From: Plotosus lineatus | Taxonomy: Eukaryota; Chordata; Actinopteri; Siluriformes; Plotosidae | Assembly: GCA_024760905.1 (NCBI GenBank) | Contig: CM045729.1 | Span: 45,148,580 to 45,212,579 of the forward strand | Length of the DNA: 64,000 nt | Reading direction: 5' to 3' | Shown: piece after piece, positions 10,841-19,917 of the stretch | Numbering within the stretch: the first letter of the stretch is position 1 | How the letters are laid out: every line of letters begins with the position of its first letter | The notes under the pieces: generated by a model | Told to the model about the DNA's origin: nothing | What the model saw: the letters and a program-made list of their open reading frames with translations, nothing else | Database searches by the model: none | Made by a program: the position numbers and the translations under genes

Positions 10841-11190
10841 GTTCAGTTCATTTTCTGTAACCGCTTCATCCTAATTAGGGTCACGGGGAGGCTGGTGCCC
10901 ATCCCAGCCAACTCAGGGCGAGGGCAGAGTACCTGGACAGCTCGCCAGGCCATCGCAGGGTGGAAACATGCTGACGGCTTTTCAGCCTACTCTTGTCGAA
11001 AGTCAGCACTGGTTCTTTTACATGCCTCACACCATAGACAGTGAGAGACATGGCCAGCCTTTGATAACCCAGTTAGCTGCACACTGGGGGGGGGGGACAC
11101 AGTGACAACCTTGTGGAGAGTGGGACTCGAACCCCCAACCTTTGGATCAGCGATCTGGCACCTTATACCACTAGACCACCACTGCCCTTT
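10841..11190 (-). repeat. SINE type 2 (tail-swapped), copy 2
   Basis: A near-complete minus-strand copy with head, body and AATTAGGATGAAGCGGTTAC tail. The 10-bp direct repeats CTGATGATAT at 10829-10838 and 11191-11200 are its target duplication. Box B reads GGTTCGAGTCC, intact enough for RNA polymerase III. Confidence 0.88.
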
Positions 11191-11200
11191 CTGATGATAT

Positions 11201-11860
11201 GTGTAGGACTATTGTCTATGCTTATACATAGGGAAACATGACTGCTCACATTAAAATTGCCAACATGACTCATGTATGGTCTGAATACCCACCTGCCTAC
11301 TCAGAGACCTTGGAACAACCCCCACAGTTCCCCTTCATAACTGTCCAGCAAATGATGTCAAAAACTGTTGTGTCCTAAATAAAACAGATTACCATTTGCA
11401 AAGATCTGTCTCTATGGCTGAATGAATGGATGTCACAGTGATATGAATAGGCTAAAAAAGAAACAATACCCAACCCCAGAAGCAGCTGGCCGGCAGGATG
11501 CTGAACACAGCTCACTGCAGTATCAGTTAAAGGGCAGGAACCCTCGACTGAGAAAGCTTAAAGCGCTAGATATTACAGGCCTGCACCCTCGGCACACATG
11601 ACGTCATCAGTTTTATAATTCAGTCATCTACGATTGCAAATAGAGCCGATCTGATTCTGAACATATCGCAACCCAGATACGCTGGCATGAATAATGAGGA
11701 ATTGTGGAAGGCTGTAAGGCTATCTGTCATCACAACAGGATAAATAAAACACGGCAGTCGACTACCCAGAAGACATCAGCCTTAACCTAGACGCACAAAG
11801 GATGAAAAAAAAAAAAATCATTCCGGAATCAGTTTATAGGGATAAACATGGAACCTGGCT
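11201..11860. other. bin1 intron 1 near exon 1
   Basis: Mostly unique-looking sequence of mixed composition with no recognised repeat. A palindromic CRE lies at 11599-11606, and CpG content rises slightly towards exon 1. Confidence 0.35.
11599..11606. promoter_or_regulatory. palindromic CRE motif in bin1 intron 1
   Basis: TGACGTCA in context CACACATGACGTCATCAG, about 260 bp inside intron 1. The position is compatible with a downstream promoter element, but this is motif evidence only. Confidence 0.3.
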
Positions 11861-11867
11861 TTCTTAC

Positions 11868-11954
11868 CTTTTCTTGGGCCCTGGTTATTTTTTTCTGGAC
11901 ATTACTGGCTATTTTTCCTGCGGAAACCCCTTTACCCATTGACAACTCAGCCAT
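11868..11954 (-). CDS. bin1: bin1-like exon 1 (start codon)
   Basis: Twenty-nine codons from ATG at 11954 to a GTAAG donor at 11863-11867, beginning MAELSMGKGVSAGKIASNVQ and ending RAQEK in phase 0. This is the N-terminal amphipathic helix region. The first ATG was chosen because MAE is the usual BIN1 start and the later Met (codon 6) would drop conserved residues. The exon length matches the family's first coding exon. Confidence 0.93.
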
Positions 11955-12200
11955 TTTTGTCTTTTTAATATATTTCAAGGTAACTTTTAAATTGCTAAAA
12001 TATCTATCGCATTAAGAAATCGTACACTTGTTTACGAGGATTTCGGCAAATTAACGTTTCGTGGGCCGTTAATAATAATGGCCGTTTATTATAGGGAATC
12101 CTGCACGCGCACGCAAAATGCGCGTTACCCTGATGAAACGCCGTCTTAAAGAGACAGTACACATTTTTAAACTGAGGGTAAGGGCTATCCCAGGTATAGC
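11955..12200 (-). promoter_or_regulatory. probable 5' UTR and promoter of bin1-like gene
   Basis: The 250 bp upstream of the start codon hold a CpG cluster (CACGCGCACGCAAAATGCGCG around 12104-12124) and an AT-rich stretch, with no repeat until the CT/GT microsatellite at 12207. The placement follows from the start codon. No TATA box or cap site could be fixed, and an additional upstream noncoding exon is possible. Confidence 0.4.
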
Positions 12201-12205
12201 CAAAA

Positions 12206-12206
<1 letters not shown>

Positions 12207-12247
<41 letters not shown>

Positions 12248-12249
12248 TG
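12207..12249 (+). repeat. (CT)n(GT)n microsatellite
   Basis: A compound dinucleotide tract, about 11 CT then 10 GT units. Reading frames across it are artefacts. Confidence 0.95.
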
Positions 12250-12445
12250 CACGGCAGGGTTATCAGTGCCGAATCAAAGCTGGAAAGTTCTGAGTTCGGG
12301 CCTTGTGTCCACCATTCCTCTTTACGGTTTGTATGCTTCTCAGTATTGTGTGAGTTTCCTTCGGGTGTGCTGGTTTTTCCCCACATTGGGGTAACTGGAT
12401 ACCCTTTTGTGCTTTCAGTACATGTCTGGAGTAATAGTGTTAAAT

Positions 12446-12782
12446 GGGCAGTGGTGGCCTGGTGGTAAAGGGCACTGTATCGCTGATCCAAAGGTTGGGG
12501 GTTCGAGTCCCACTCTCCACAAGGTTGTCACTGTCCCCCCAGTGCAGCTAACTGGGTTATCAAAGGTGGGCCATGTCTCTCACTGTCTATGGTGAGAGGT
12601 TCATGTAAAAGAACTATTGCTGACTTTCGTAAACAGTAGCTGCAAAGCCGTGTTTCTGCCCCTTGCTAAAGGGTTGTGTCAGGAAGGGCATCTGAAGGAA
12701 AAATCTATGCCAAATCAAACATGCAAATCAAATGATTCGCTGTGCAGACCCCTGAAAAAGGGAAAAAGCCGAAAGGCAAAGA
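12446..12782 (+). repeat. SINE type 1 (LINE-tailed), copy 1
   Basis: A full-length copy with tRNA-like head (box A TGGCCTGGTGG, box B GGTTCGAGTCC), body, the GGAAGGGCATC block and the tail GGGAAAAAGCCGAAAGGCAA. Perfect 10-bp target duplications AGTGTTAAAT flank it at 12436-12445 and 12783-12792. The duplication length fits LINE-type target-primed reverse transcription. Confidence 0.93.
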
Positions 12783-12908
12783 AGTGTTAAATATTTTGCA
12801 CGAGAGTGCCAATTTGCACCATAAAAGGATTAGTCTTTTTATAGTTTTTACCAAGGCTACATTTAGTTCTTTATAATTATTATTTATTATTATTATTATA
12901 TTCATTAT

Positions 12909-13268
12909 GGGGGCAGTGGTGGTCTAGTGGTATAGGGCGCTGGATCGCTGATCCAAAGGTTGGGGGTTCGAGTCCCACTCTCCACAAGGTTGTCACTGTC
13001 CCCCCCAGTGCAGCTAACTGGGTTATCAAAGGCGGGCCATGTCTCTCACTGTCTATGGTGAGAGGCATGTAAAAGAACCATTGCTGACTTTCGTAAAGAG
13101 TAGCTGCAAAGTCGTCAGCGTGTTTCTGTCCCTTGCTAAAAGGGTTGTGACAGGAAGGGCATCCGACGTAAAAACCTCTGCCAAATCAAACGTGCGAATC
13201 AGATGATTTGCTGTGGCGACTCCCGAGTAAAAGGGAAAAAGCCGAAAGGAAGACAGACATTATTACAG
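12909..13268 (+). repeat. SINE type 1 (LINE-tailed), reference copy
   Basis: The best-preserved copy. The head has box A TGGTCTAGTGG and box B GGTTCGAGTCC and runs to about 12987. The private body runs to about 13138. The LINE 5'-like block (GGAAGGGCATCCGACGTAAA) covers about 13139-13200, and the LINE 3'-like tail (TTGCTGTGGCGAC through GCCGAAAGGAAG) covers about 13206-13252. Perfect 12-bp target duplications TATATTCATTAT flank it at 12897-12908 and 13269-13280. Confidence 0.95.
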
Positions 13269-13451
13269 TATATTCATTATATTTGCCTCGAACATAAGTT
13301 TGTTTTTTTATAGCATAAGTTTGTACGATTTACTGCAAGTACTGCTGGAAACTGACAATTTCCCTCTGGGATCAATAAAGTATTTATCTGTCTGTGTGGC
13401 TGTCTGTCACTTTGCGAGGTTACAAAATGGAAAGTCAAAATAAATCTTGAA

Positions 13452-13768
13452 TTTATTCACTCACTCATTTACCGAACCACTGAAAACTACTACAGTCGCA
13501 GGAGGCTAGAACCCATCCCAGCCAGGGTTCTCCATGAACAGCTCACCAGACCATCGTAGGGCAACACACAAACAACCATTCACACTCACACCTAGGGGCA
13601 ATTTGGAACAGACAATCAGCTTCATGTGCATGAGGAAAGTGTACCTGGGGGAAACCCACACAATAGCCCAAGGAGAACATGCAATCTCCATACAGTACAA
13701 GCCCGGGACTCGAACCCAGGACCAGTGAGGCGGGAGTGCTAAATACCATATCGCCATGCCGTCCATTA
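13452..13768 (-). repeat. SINE family V, near full length
   Basis: The minus strand carries a tRNA-like head (GGTCCTGGGTTCGAGTCC), then TGCATGTTCTCC and GGGTTTCC body blocks, a GTGAGTGTGAATGGTTG block and a tail GGTGAGCTGTTCATGG ending in repeats of GAGT. The tail resembles that of the type-2 SINEs, although the heads differ. Confidence 0.8.
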
Positions 13769-13928
13769 TTAGTTTATCTGACCTATATTATTTTCAGAGA
13801 GCAGTCATTAGCCATTACAGTATAAGGTCATCATGACATCTTCACTTATCCCTTAACATCCAGGGATGTCCTTGGGGCGCCTTCATGGCAAGACTTGGGC
13901 TGATTTGGCCTGGCAGCACCCATCCCTC

Positions 13929-14151
13929 TCCAGGTCATTAACTAATGTGAACCTACGGGCAATTTAGAAAGGCCAATTAACCTACTGTGCATGTCTTTGG
14001 ATTGTGGGAGGAAACCAGAGCACCCGGAGGAAACCCACGCAAGCACGAGGAGAACATGCAAACTCCACACAGAAACGCCCATCGAACGAAATCGAACCCA
14101 GGCCTTCTTGCTGTGAGGTGGACGTGCCAACCACGACGCCACCGTGCCAAT
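13929..14151 (-). repeat. SINE family V, tail missing
   Basis: Minus-strand head and body (GCACGGTGGCGTCGTGGTTG, CTGGGTTCGATTTCG, TTTGCATGTTCTCC). It stops before the tail, so it is 3'-truncated or rearranged. Confidence 0.8.
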
Positions 14152-14469
14152 GTGATATTTGCACCACACGATGGCGACCAAACGATCATAATTTTGTTTC
14201 CTTCAATCATAGTTAACGATACAGTAGGTACTTCAGTACTGTATTTACAAAATAAAGACATTTAATCCTAGTAGAAATATTTATATTTGTGGTTTCAAAC
14301 GGGACAACCATGAGTACCTGATACAAATATGTCTATTCTGAGAACTGAGAGTTATACAATTCACTGCAGTAAATCCAAATAAAATGCAGTGAATAAAACT
14401 ACAAATTATCAGTGAAATTGAATTCAAAATTTCTTTCCACTGAAATTTCTAAAACTAATAAAAACCCTA

Positions 14470-14470
<1 letters not shown>

Positions 14471-14534
<64 letters not shown>
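14471..14534 (+). repeat. (CTAT)n microsatellite
   Basis: About 16 tetranucleotide units. Reading frames through it are spurious. Confidence 0.95.
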
Positions 14535-14535
<1 letters not shown>

Positions 14536-14660
14536 TAACCTGTTGTGCTGTTAAAAACTTTCTGCATAAAAATGATCTCAAACATCAGATTCTAACAAGC
14601 TCTAAAAGAGAACCCAGTGAAACAAATGAGATGAAAATATCTGGCCATTTACTGAGACAG

Positions 14661-14752
14661 TCAGCAAGGTGGCGTAGTGGTTAACGTGTCATTTTGACAT
14701 TAAGCTGTTCCAAATTGTCCCTAGGTGTGAGTGTGGATTGTTGTTGTTGTTG

Positions 14753-14813
<61 letters not shown>

Positions 14814-14937
14814 GGCCTTTCAATGGACAGGCGAACTGTTCAATGTGTACCATTACCTTTGTCCAGAGTTGGCTGAAATAGGTTTTATTTTCTAAAACCC
14901 TAGAAGGATTAAGTGGTTTGGCAAATGAATCAATGAT
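14661..14937 (+). repeat. SINE family V with expanded (GTT)n(GT)n
   Basis: The head GCAAGGTGGCGTAGTGGTTA is followed directly by the CTAGGTGTGAGTG block, so much of the body is deleted. A (GTT)n(GT)n tract at 14738-14812 comes next, then the tail GGCGAACTGTTCAATG to AATGAATCAATGA. The microsatellite grew from the GTGTGAATG part of the SINE. Confidence 0.8.
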
Positions 14938-15165
14938 ATCTTCTTCTTCTTTTCCTTTCGGCTGTTCCATTCAGGGGTTGCCACAGCAAATGATCTGCCT
15001 CCATCTCTCCCTATCCTCTGCATCTTCGACTCTCACTCCAACGACCTTCATGTCCGCCTTCACCACATCCATAAATCTTCTCTTTGGTCTTCCTCTGGGC
15101 CTTCTGCCTGGTAGTTCCAACCTCAGCATCCTACTACCAATATACTCACTATCCCTCCTCTGTAC

Positions 15166-15504
15166 AAGGCAGTGGTGGTCTAGTGGTATAAGGCGCCGGA
15201 TCGCTGATCCAAAGGTTGAGGGTTCGTGTCCCACTCTCCACAAGGTTGTCACTGTCCTCCCAGTACAGCTAACTGGGTTATCAAAGGCCGGCCATGTCTC
15301 TCACTGTCTATGGTGTCAGGCATGTAAAAGAACCATTGCTGACTTTCGACAAGAGTAGGCTGCAAAGCCGTCAGCATGTTTCCGCCCTGCGATGGCCTGG
15401 CGAGCTGTCCAGGGTGTACACTGCCCTCGCCCTGAGTTGTCTGGGATGGGCACCAGCCTCCCCGCGACCCTAATTAGGATGAAGCGGTTACAGAAAATGA
15501 TGAA
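15166..15504 (+). repeat. SINE type 2 nested in LINE copy A
   Basis: Full-length plus-strand SINE with the AATTAGGATGAAGCGGTTAC tail. It split LINE A in its 3' region: the 13-bp CCCTCCTCTGTAC at 15153-15165 is repeated with one change at 15505-15517, and the uninterrupted sequence is seen in copy D near 45117. The SINE is therefore younger than this LINE copy. Confidence 0.95.
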
Positions 15505-15661
15505 CCCTACTCTGTACATGTCCAAACCATCTCAATCTAGCCTCTTTGACTTTGTCTCCAAAACATCTAAAATGTGCTGTCCCTCTGATGTACTCATTTC
15601 TGATCCTATCCATCCTCGTTACTCCCAAAGAGAACCTCAACATTTTCATCTCTGCTACCTC

Positions 15662-16843
15662 CTACTCTGACTCCTGTCTTTTCCCCAGTGCCACTGTCTC
15701 TAAACCATACAACAACGCTGGCCTCATCACCGTCTTGTACACTTTTCCCTTCATTCTTGCTGACACTCTCCTATCACACATCACACCGGACACTTTTCTC
15801 CATCCATTCCAACCTGTCTGCACGCGCTTCTTCACCTCTTTTCCACACTCTCCATTGCTCTGGATTGTTGAGCCTAAGTACTTAAAATCCACCACCTTCT
15901 TTATCTCTGCCCCCTGTAACCTCACCGTTCCTCTTGGGTCCTTGTCGTTCACACACATGTATTCTGTCTTACTGAGACTAACCTTAATTCCCCTCCTTTC
16001 CAGGGCATACCTCCACCTCTCTAGATTTTCCTCCACTTGTTCTCTGCTCTCACTACAGATCACGATGACATCTGCAAGCATCATAGTCCATGGAGATTCT
16101 TGTCTAACCTCATCTGTCAGCCTGTCCATCACGATAGCAAACAAGAAGGGGCTGAGCGCTGACCCTTGATGCAGTCCCACCTCCACCTTGAACTCTCCTG
16201 TCACACCGACAGCACAACTCACCACTGTCTTACATCTCTCATACATGTCCTGCACCACTCTAACATACTTCTCTGCCACTCCAGACTTCCTCATACAATA
16301 CCACAGTTCCTCTCTCGGCACCCTGTCATATGCTTTCTCCAGATCCACAAAGGCACAATGCAGCTCCTTCTGACCTTCTCTGTACTTCTCTATTAACATC
16401 CTCAAAGCAAACACTGCATCTGTGGTGCTCTTTCTTGGCATGAAACCAAACTGTTGTTCACAAATGCTGACCTCTGCCCTTAGTCTAGCTTCCACTATTC
16501 TTTCCCATAACTTCATTGTATGGCTCATCAACTTTATCCCTCTGTAGTTGCCACAACTCTGTACATCTCCCTTATTCTTAAAAATGGGCACAAGTACACT
16601 TCTCCATTCCTCCGGCATCTGCTCACTTTCTAAGACCTTGTTGAATATTCCTTTCAGAAAATCTACTGCTACCTCCCCTAGACACTTCCATACCTCAACT
16701 GGTATGTCATCAGGGCCAACTGCCTTTCCACTCTTCATCCTCTTCAATGCCCTCCTCACTTCTCCCTTACTAATCTTTGCTACTTCCTGGTCCTCAACGG
16801 TCACCTCTTCTACTCTTTTTTCTCTCTCATTTTCCTCATTCAT
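15662..16843 (-). pseudogene. LINE copy A reverse transcriptase, inactive
   Basis: A 393-residue open stretch with reverse transcriptase blocks: VGPDDIPVEVW near residue 42, NYRGIKL, FVDLEKAYDRVP and GLHQGSALSPFLFA. The catalytic box, FADDIVI in copies B, C and D, reads LADVIVI near residue 254, losing the second Asp. A one-codon deletion gives EEWRSV instead of EEWRRSV. The last part continues beyond the SINE insertion. It abuts the endonuclease part through a deletion of about 30 bp near 16858. Confidence 0.9.
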
Positions 16844-18228
16844 CAGCTCTTCAAAGTACTCTCAGTCAATACATTTCCCTCTCTGTCTTTAATCACTCTA
16901 ACTTGCTGCATGTCCTTCCCATCTCTATTTCTCTGCTGTGCCAACCTGTATAAATAATTTTCTCCCTTCTTACTGTCCAACCGAGCATACAAGTCATCAT
17001 ACGCCCTCTGTTTGGCCTTTGACACCGCTACCTTCGCCTTCCGCTGTGTCTCCCTGTACTCCTGTTTACGCTCTTCGGTCCTCTCTGTGTCCCACTTCTT
17101 AGCTAACCTCTTCTTTTGCACACACTCCTGCACTTCCTCATTCCACCACCAAGTTTCCTTATCTACTTTCCTTCCAGAGGACACACCAAGTACTCTCCTA
17201 CCTGTCTCCCTGATCACATTGGCTGTGGTTGGCCAGTCATCTGGAAGCACTTCCTGACCACCCAAAGCCTGTTTCAACTCCTCCTTGAAGACAACACGAC
17301 ACTCTTCCTTTTTCAGCTTCCACCACTTTGTCTTCTGCTCTGCCTTTGCCTTTTTCACCTTTCTCACCATCAGCGTCATCCTGCACACCACCATCCTATG
17401 CTGTTTGGCAACACTCTCACCCGCTACTACTTTGCAGTCACTGACTTCCTTCAAATTACATCGCCTACACAAGATGTAGTCTACCTGTGTGCTCTTACCT
17501 CCTCTTTCATAAGTCACCCTATGCTCCTGTTTCTTCTTGAAGAAAGTATTCACCACAGCCATTTCCATCCTTTTTGCAAAATCTATCAACATCTGTCCTT
17601 CTGTGTTCCTGTCCTGGATACCAAACCTGCCCATCACTTCCTCGTCCCCTTTGTTGCCTGCACCAACATGTCCATTGAAGTCTACCCCAATGACCACTCT
17701 TTCATCTCTGGGGTACTCTGCATCACTTCATCTAACTCACTCCAGAATCTCTCCTTCTCTTCTAGCTCACATCCTGCCTGTGGGGCCTAAGCACTAACAA
17801 CATTGACTATCACGCCTTCAATTTCTAACTTGAGACTCATCACTCTGTCTGACACTCTTTTCACTTCTAGAACATTCCTGACAAACCCCCCCTTCAAGAT
17901 GACTCCTACTCCATTTCTCTTACTATCCTCACCGTGATAAAACAGCTTAAACCCTGCTCCTAAGCTTCTAGTCTTGCTACCTTTCCACCTGGTCTCCTGA
18001 ACACACAGTATATCTACCTTCCTCCTCTGCATCATGTCAGCCATCTCTACCTTTTCCTTGCATAGTTCCAACATTCAAAGTCCCTACTCTCAGTCCTAGG
18101 CTCACGCATTTCCTCTTCTCTCTCTGCCTACGGACACGCCTCCCGCCTCTCCTTCTTCGACGTCTTCGACCAACAGTAGTCCAATTTCCATCAGCATCCT
18201 GTTGGTTGACAGCACTGATGGCAGTCAT
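16843..18228 (-). pseudogene. LINE copy A endonuclease region, broken
   Basis: The apurinic-type endonuclease of the LINE, which nicks target DNA to prime reverse transcription. Catalytic motifs are visible in LCVQETRWKG, GVDFNGHVG, TQVDYILC and KQHRMVV. An arginine-rich N-terminus (GRRRRRRRGGRRVRRQREKR) precedes it at about 18120-18190. A premature stop near 17787 and frame changes near 18040 break the chain. Confidence 0.88.
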
Positions 18229-18410
18229 TGTTAACCCGGGCCTCGACTGATCTGGTATGAATTTTGTTTGACCATTTGCATTTTTAATGTGCCAGAAGTT
18301 TTACGCCGGATGCCCTTCCTGTCGCAACCCTCTGCATTTATCCGGGCTTGGGACCGGCATAAGGGGAAGAGACACTGGTTAGTGCCCCCCCCCCGCCTCA
18401 TGGCTGCATT

Positions 18411-18649
18411 AATGAATGATATCTATGAGTGTCAAATATTTGTGAACCCTGAAGCCTGTTTCTGCCTCTCATGCAAGATAGCTTGCCCCTACTGATGCAC
18501 CAGTGATTTGTGAATTATACCATCATTTTCTAAAGCAAAATATTACTACATCTTTCTGTTAACTGAATCTCAAGATAAAATTAGTCATGCAGCAGGACAA
18601 TTGTCCTGCTTGTAATTACCTTAACACACAATTTCAAAAAATATAAAGT
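18411..18649. other. short AT-rich spacer, nothing recognised
   Basis: Non-repetitive AT-rich sequence between LINE A and a decayed Tc1-like fragment; no terminal repeat or coding signal seen. Confidence 0.35.
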
Positions 18650-19046
18650 TAATATTTTGGATGTCCTGACCTTAATCTAGTGGAAATATTGTGTAAAGAG
18701 TTCATGGTAGGAAACATACCAATACTGGAGACTTGAAGTTCTGTTCTGTACAGGACAATAGATCAAAAGTTCTCCAGGTTGGTGTGCTGGACTGATCAAC
18801 ACTTACTGGGAACAATTATTGCTACTTGAATGGCCCTAAAATATAGGCTCACATACTTCTGCTGCTTACAGGTATGCAATCTTGGATAATTTTCCTCAAA
18901 AATAAATGACCGTGTATAATAATATTCTGTCACATTTATTTAATTGGGGTTTCTCTCTTGTGTAAAGACCTGATGATGCACAGGTCATATTTGGGCAGAA
19001 ATATTGAAAAGTCTTAAGGATTCACAGTATTTCATGCAACACTGTA
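18650..19046 (+). mobile_element. decayed Tc1-like 3' end
   Basis: The segment resembles the 3' part of a fish Tc1-like transposon: GATGTCCTGACCTTAATCTA corresponds to the conserved PDLNL/PDLNP stretch, and the end reads TTCATGCAACACTGTA. No left end was found and the frame is destroyed. Confidence 0.45.
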
Positions 19047-19077
19047 TAGAAAGTAAAGTCCTTTGGGATTTTAAACT

Positions 19078-19321
19078 GGAGCCGAGTGGCTGAAGCTTAT
19101 TGGTATGAAGTGACTAGGAGTTCACCTCCTCCTTGATGGGGCACTTATATCTTCACAAATGACCTTCCCAGTACTGACTGGTGCTCATTAATATTGTTGG
19201 GTGGACAAGGGCACACTTGCGGTTGAAACCTTGCACAATGTTTTTAGCAAGCTGGGGGTCTAATGGGATTAGAACTCATGACGTCTCAAGCATGAGCCTA
19301 GCACCCTAACCGGTGCATCAC
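19078..19321 (-). repeat. SINE family G, minus-strand copy
   Basis: Same family as 19369-19683 but inverted and more diverged. The head is near 19320 (complement of GGTGCATC and AGGGTGCTAGG), and the 3' region reads GAAGTGACTAGGAGTTCACC on the plus strand. The two copies form a loose inverted pair. Confidence 0.65.
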
Positions 19322-19339
19322 TGTACTGTATATTAATTC

Positions 19340-19890
19340 ATTCATTTTCAGAACTGCTTAATTCTAATTTGTGGGGCTGGTGGCGTAGTGGTTAGGGTGC
19401 TGCACTCACGATCGGGAGGTTGTGTGTTCAAATCTCAGTTAGAACCCCACTGTGCTAAAACCCCTGGGCAAGGTCCTAACCACAAGTGTGCCTCTGTTCC
19501 CCCAGCAGTATAAATGAATACCAGTAAAAATATACTGGGAAGGTAACCCGAGATGGACTAGCGTCCCATTCAGGAGGAGTTGAACTCCTAGTCGCTTCAC
19601 GCTATGGAAACCGGGGATAAGCACCGGCCTGATGAGCCACTATGGCTCGGGTGTAAAAAACCCAACAGACTTTACCTTTTTACCTTAATACTAATTCGGT
19701 CATAAGGAGGCTGGTGCCCTTCTGAGCCAACCCTGGGTGAGGGCAGAGTACACCCTGGACAGCTTGCCAGGCCATTGCAAGGCAGAAACATGCTGACTGC
19801 TCTGTGCCCTCCTCTTGATGCAAGTCAGCAATGGTTCATTTACATGCTTCTCACTATGCACAGTGAGCAACATGGCCTGCCTTTGATGAC
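19340..19890 (-). repeat. SINE type 2, headless, split by another SINE
   Basis: Type-2 tail sequence at 19340-19368 continues at 19696 (CTAATTCGGTCATAAGGAGG) after the 315-bp SINE at 19369-19683. The copy ends near 19890 at CTTTGATGACTG, before the tRNA-like head, so it is 5'-truncated. Confidence 0.85.
19369..19683 (+). repeat. SINE family G nested in a type-2 SINE
   Basis: The tRNA-like head GGTGGCGTAGTGGTTAGGG and GTGTTCAAATCTC (box B) are followed by a body and a tail ending ACTTTACCTTTTTACC. The 12-bp CTTAATTCTAAT at 19357-19368 is repeated with one change at 19684-19695, proving insertion into the older SINE. Confidence 0.9.
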
Positions 19891-19917
19891 TGTATAGAGT
19901 GATTAAGTAATAATATA

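Larger units (their letters stand above)
3358..11954 (-). other. bin1: bin1-like BAR-domain gene, N-terminal half
   Basis: Eight exons splice in phase to about 235 codons of an amphiphysin/BIN-family protein. The visible part is the amphipathic H0 helix followed by most of the N-terminal BAR domain, which dimerises into a curved module that binds and tubulates membranes in endocytosis and at muscle T-tubules (family knowledge). Diagnostic strings include [30 protein letters not shown] and RKLVDYDSARH. A 31-residue exon matching the alternatively spliced BIN1 exon 7 favours BIN1 over AMPH or BIN2. All eight splice pairs are GT/AG and exon lengths fit the phases. The rest of the BAR domain, any clathrin/AP2 region and the SH3 domain are outside the window. 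The paralogue (a or b) cannot be decided. Confidence 0.93.
14940..18410 (-). mobile_element. RTE-type LINE copy A, near full length
   Basis: Minus-strand non-LTR retrotransposon with the family 5' end (complement of CACGGCTGCATT, here decayed) at 18410 and 3' end GCCGAAAGGAAAAGAAGAAG at 14940. It is about 3.1 kb without the 339-bp SINE inserted at 15166. Size, one long open frame with an N-terminal endonuclease, and a short repeat tail instead of poly(A) fit the RTE/BovB group. Copies B, C and D share near-identical protein stretches, indicating recent activity. Confidence 0.9.

Noticed and set aside
12909..12987. Possible functional tRNA gene (boxes A and B present)
   Set aside because: The same head recurs many times followed by SINE body and tail with target duplications. 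It is a SINE head, and the anticodon arm does not fold convincingly.
14694..14876. Cysteine/valine-rich open frame
   Set aside because: It is translation of a (GTT)n(GT)n microsatellite inside a SINE.
17116..17790. 224-codon plus-strand open frame rich in Leu, Phe, Ser
   Set aside because: Antisense to the LINE A endonuclease; the same shadow appears over copies B, C and D.
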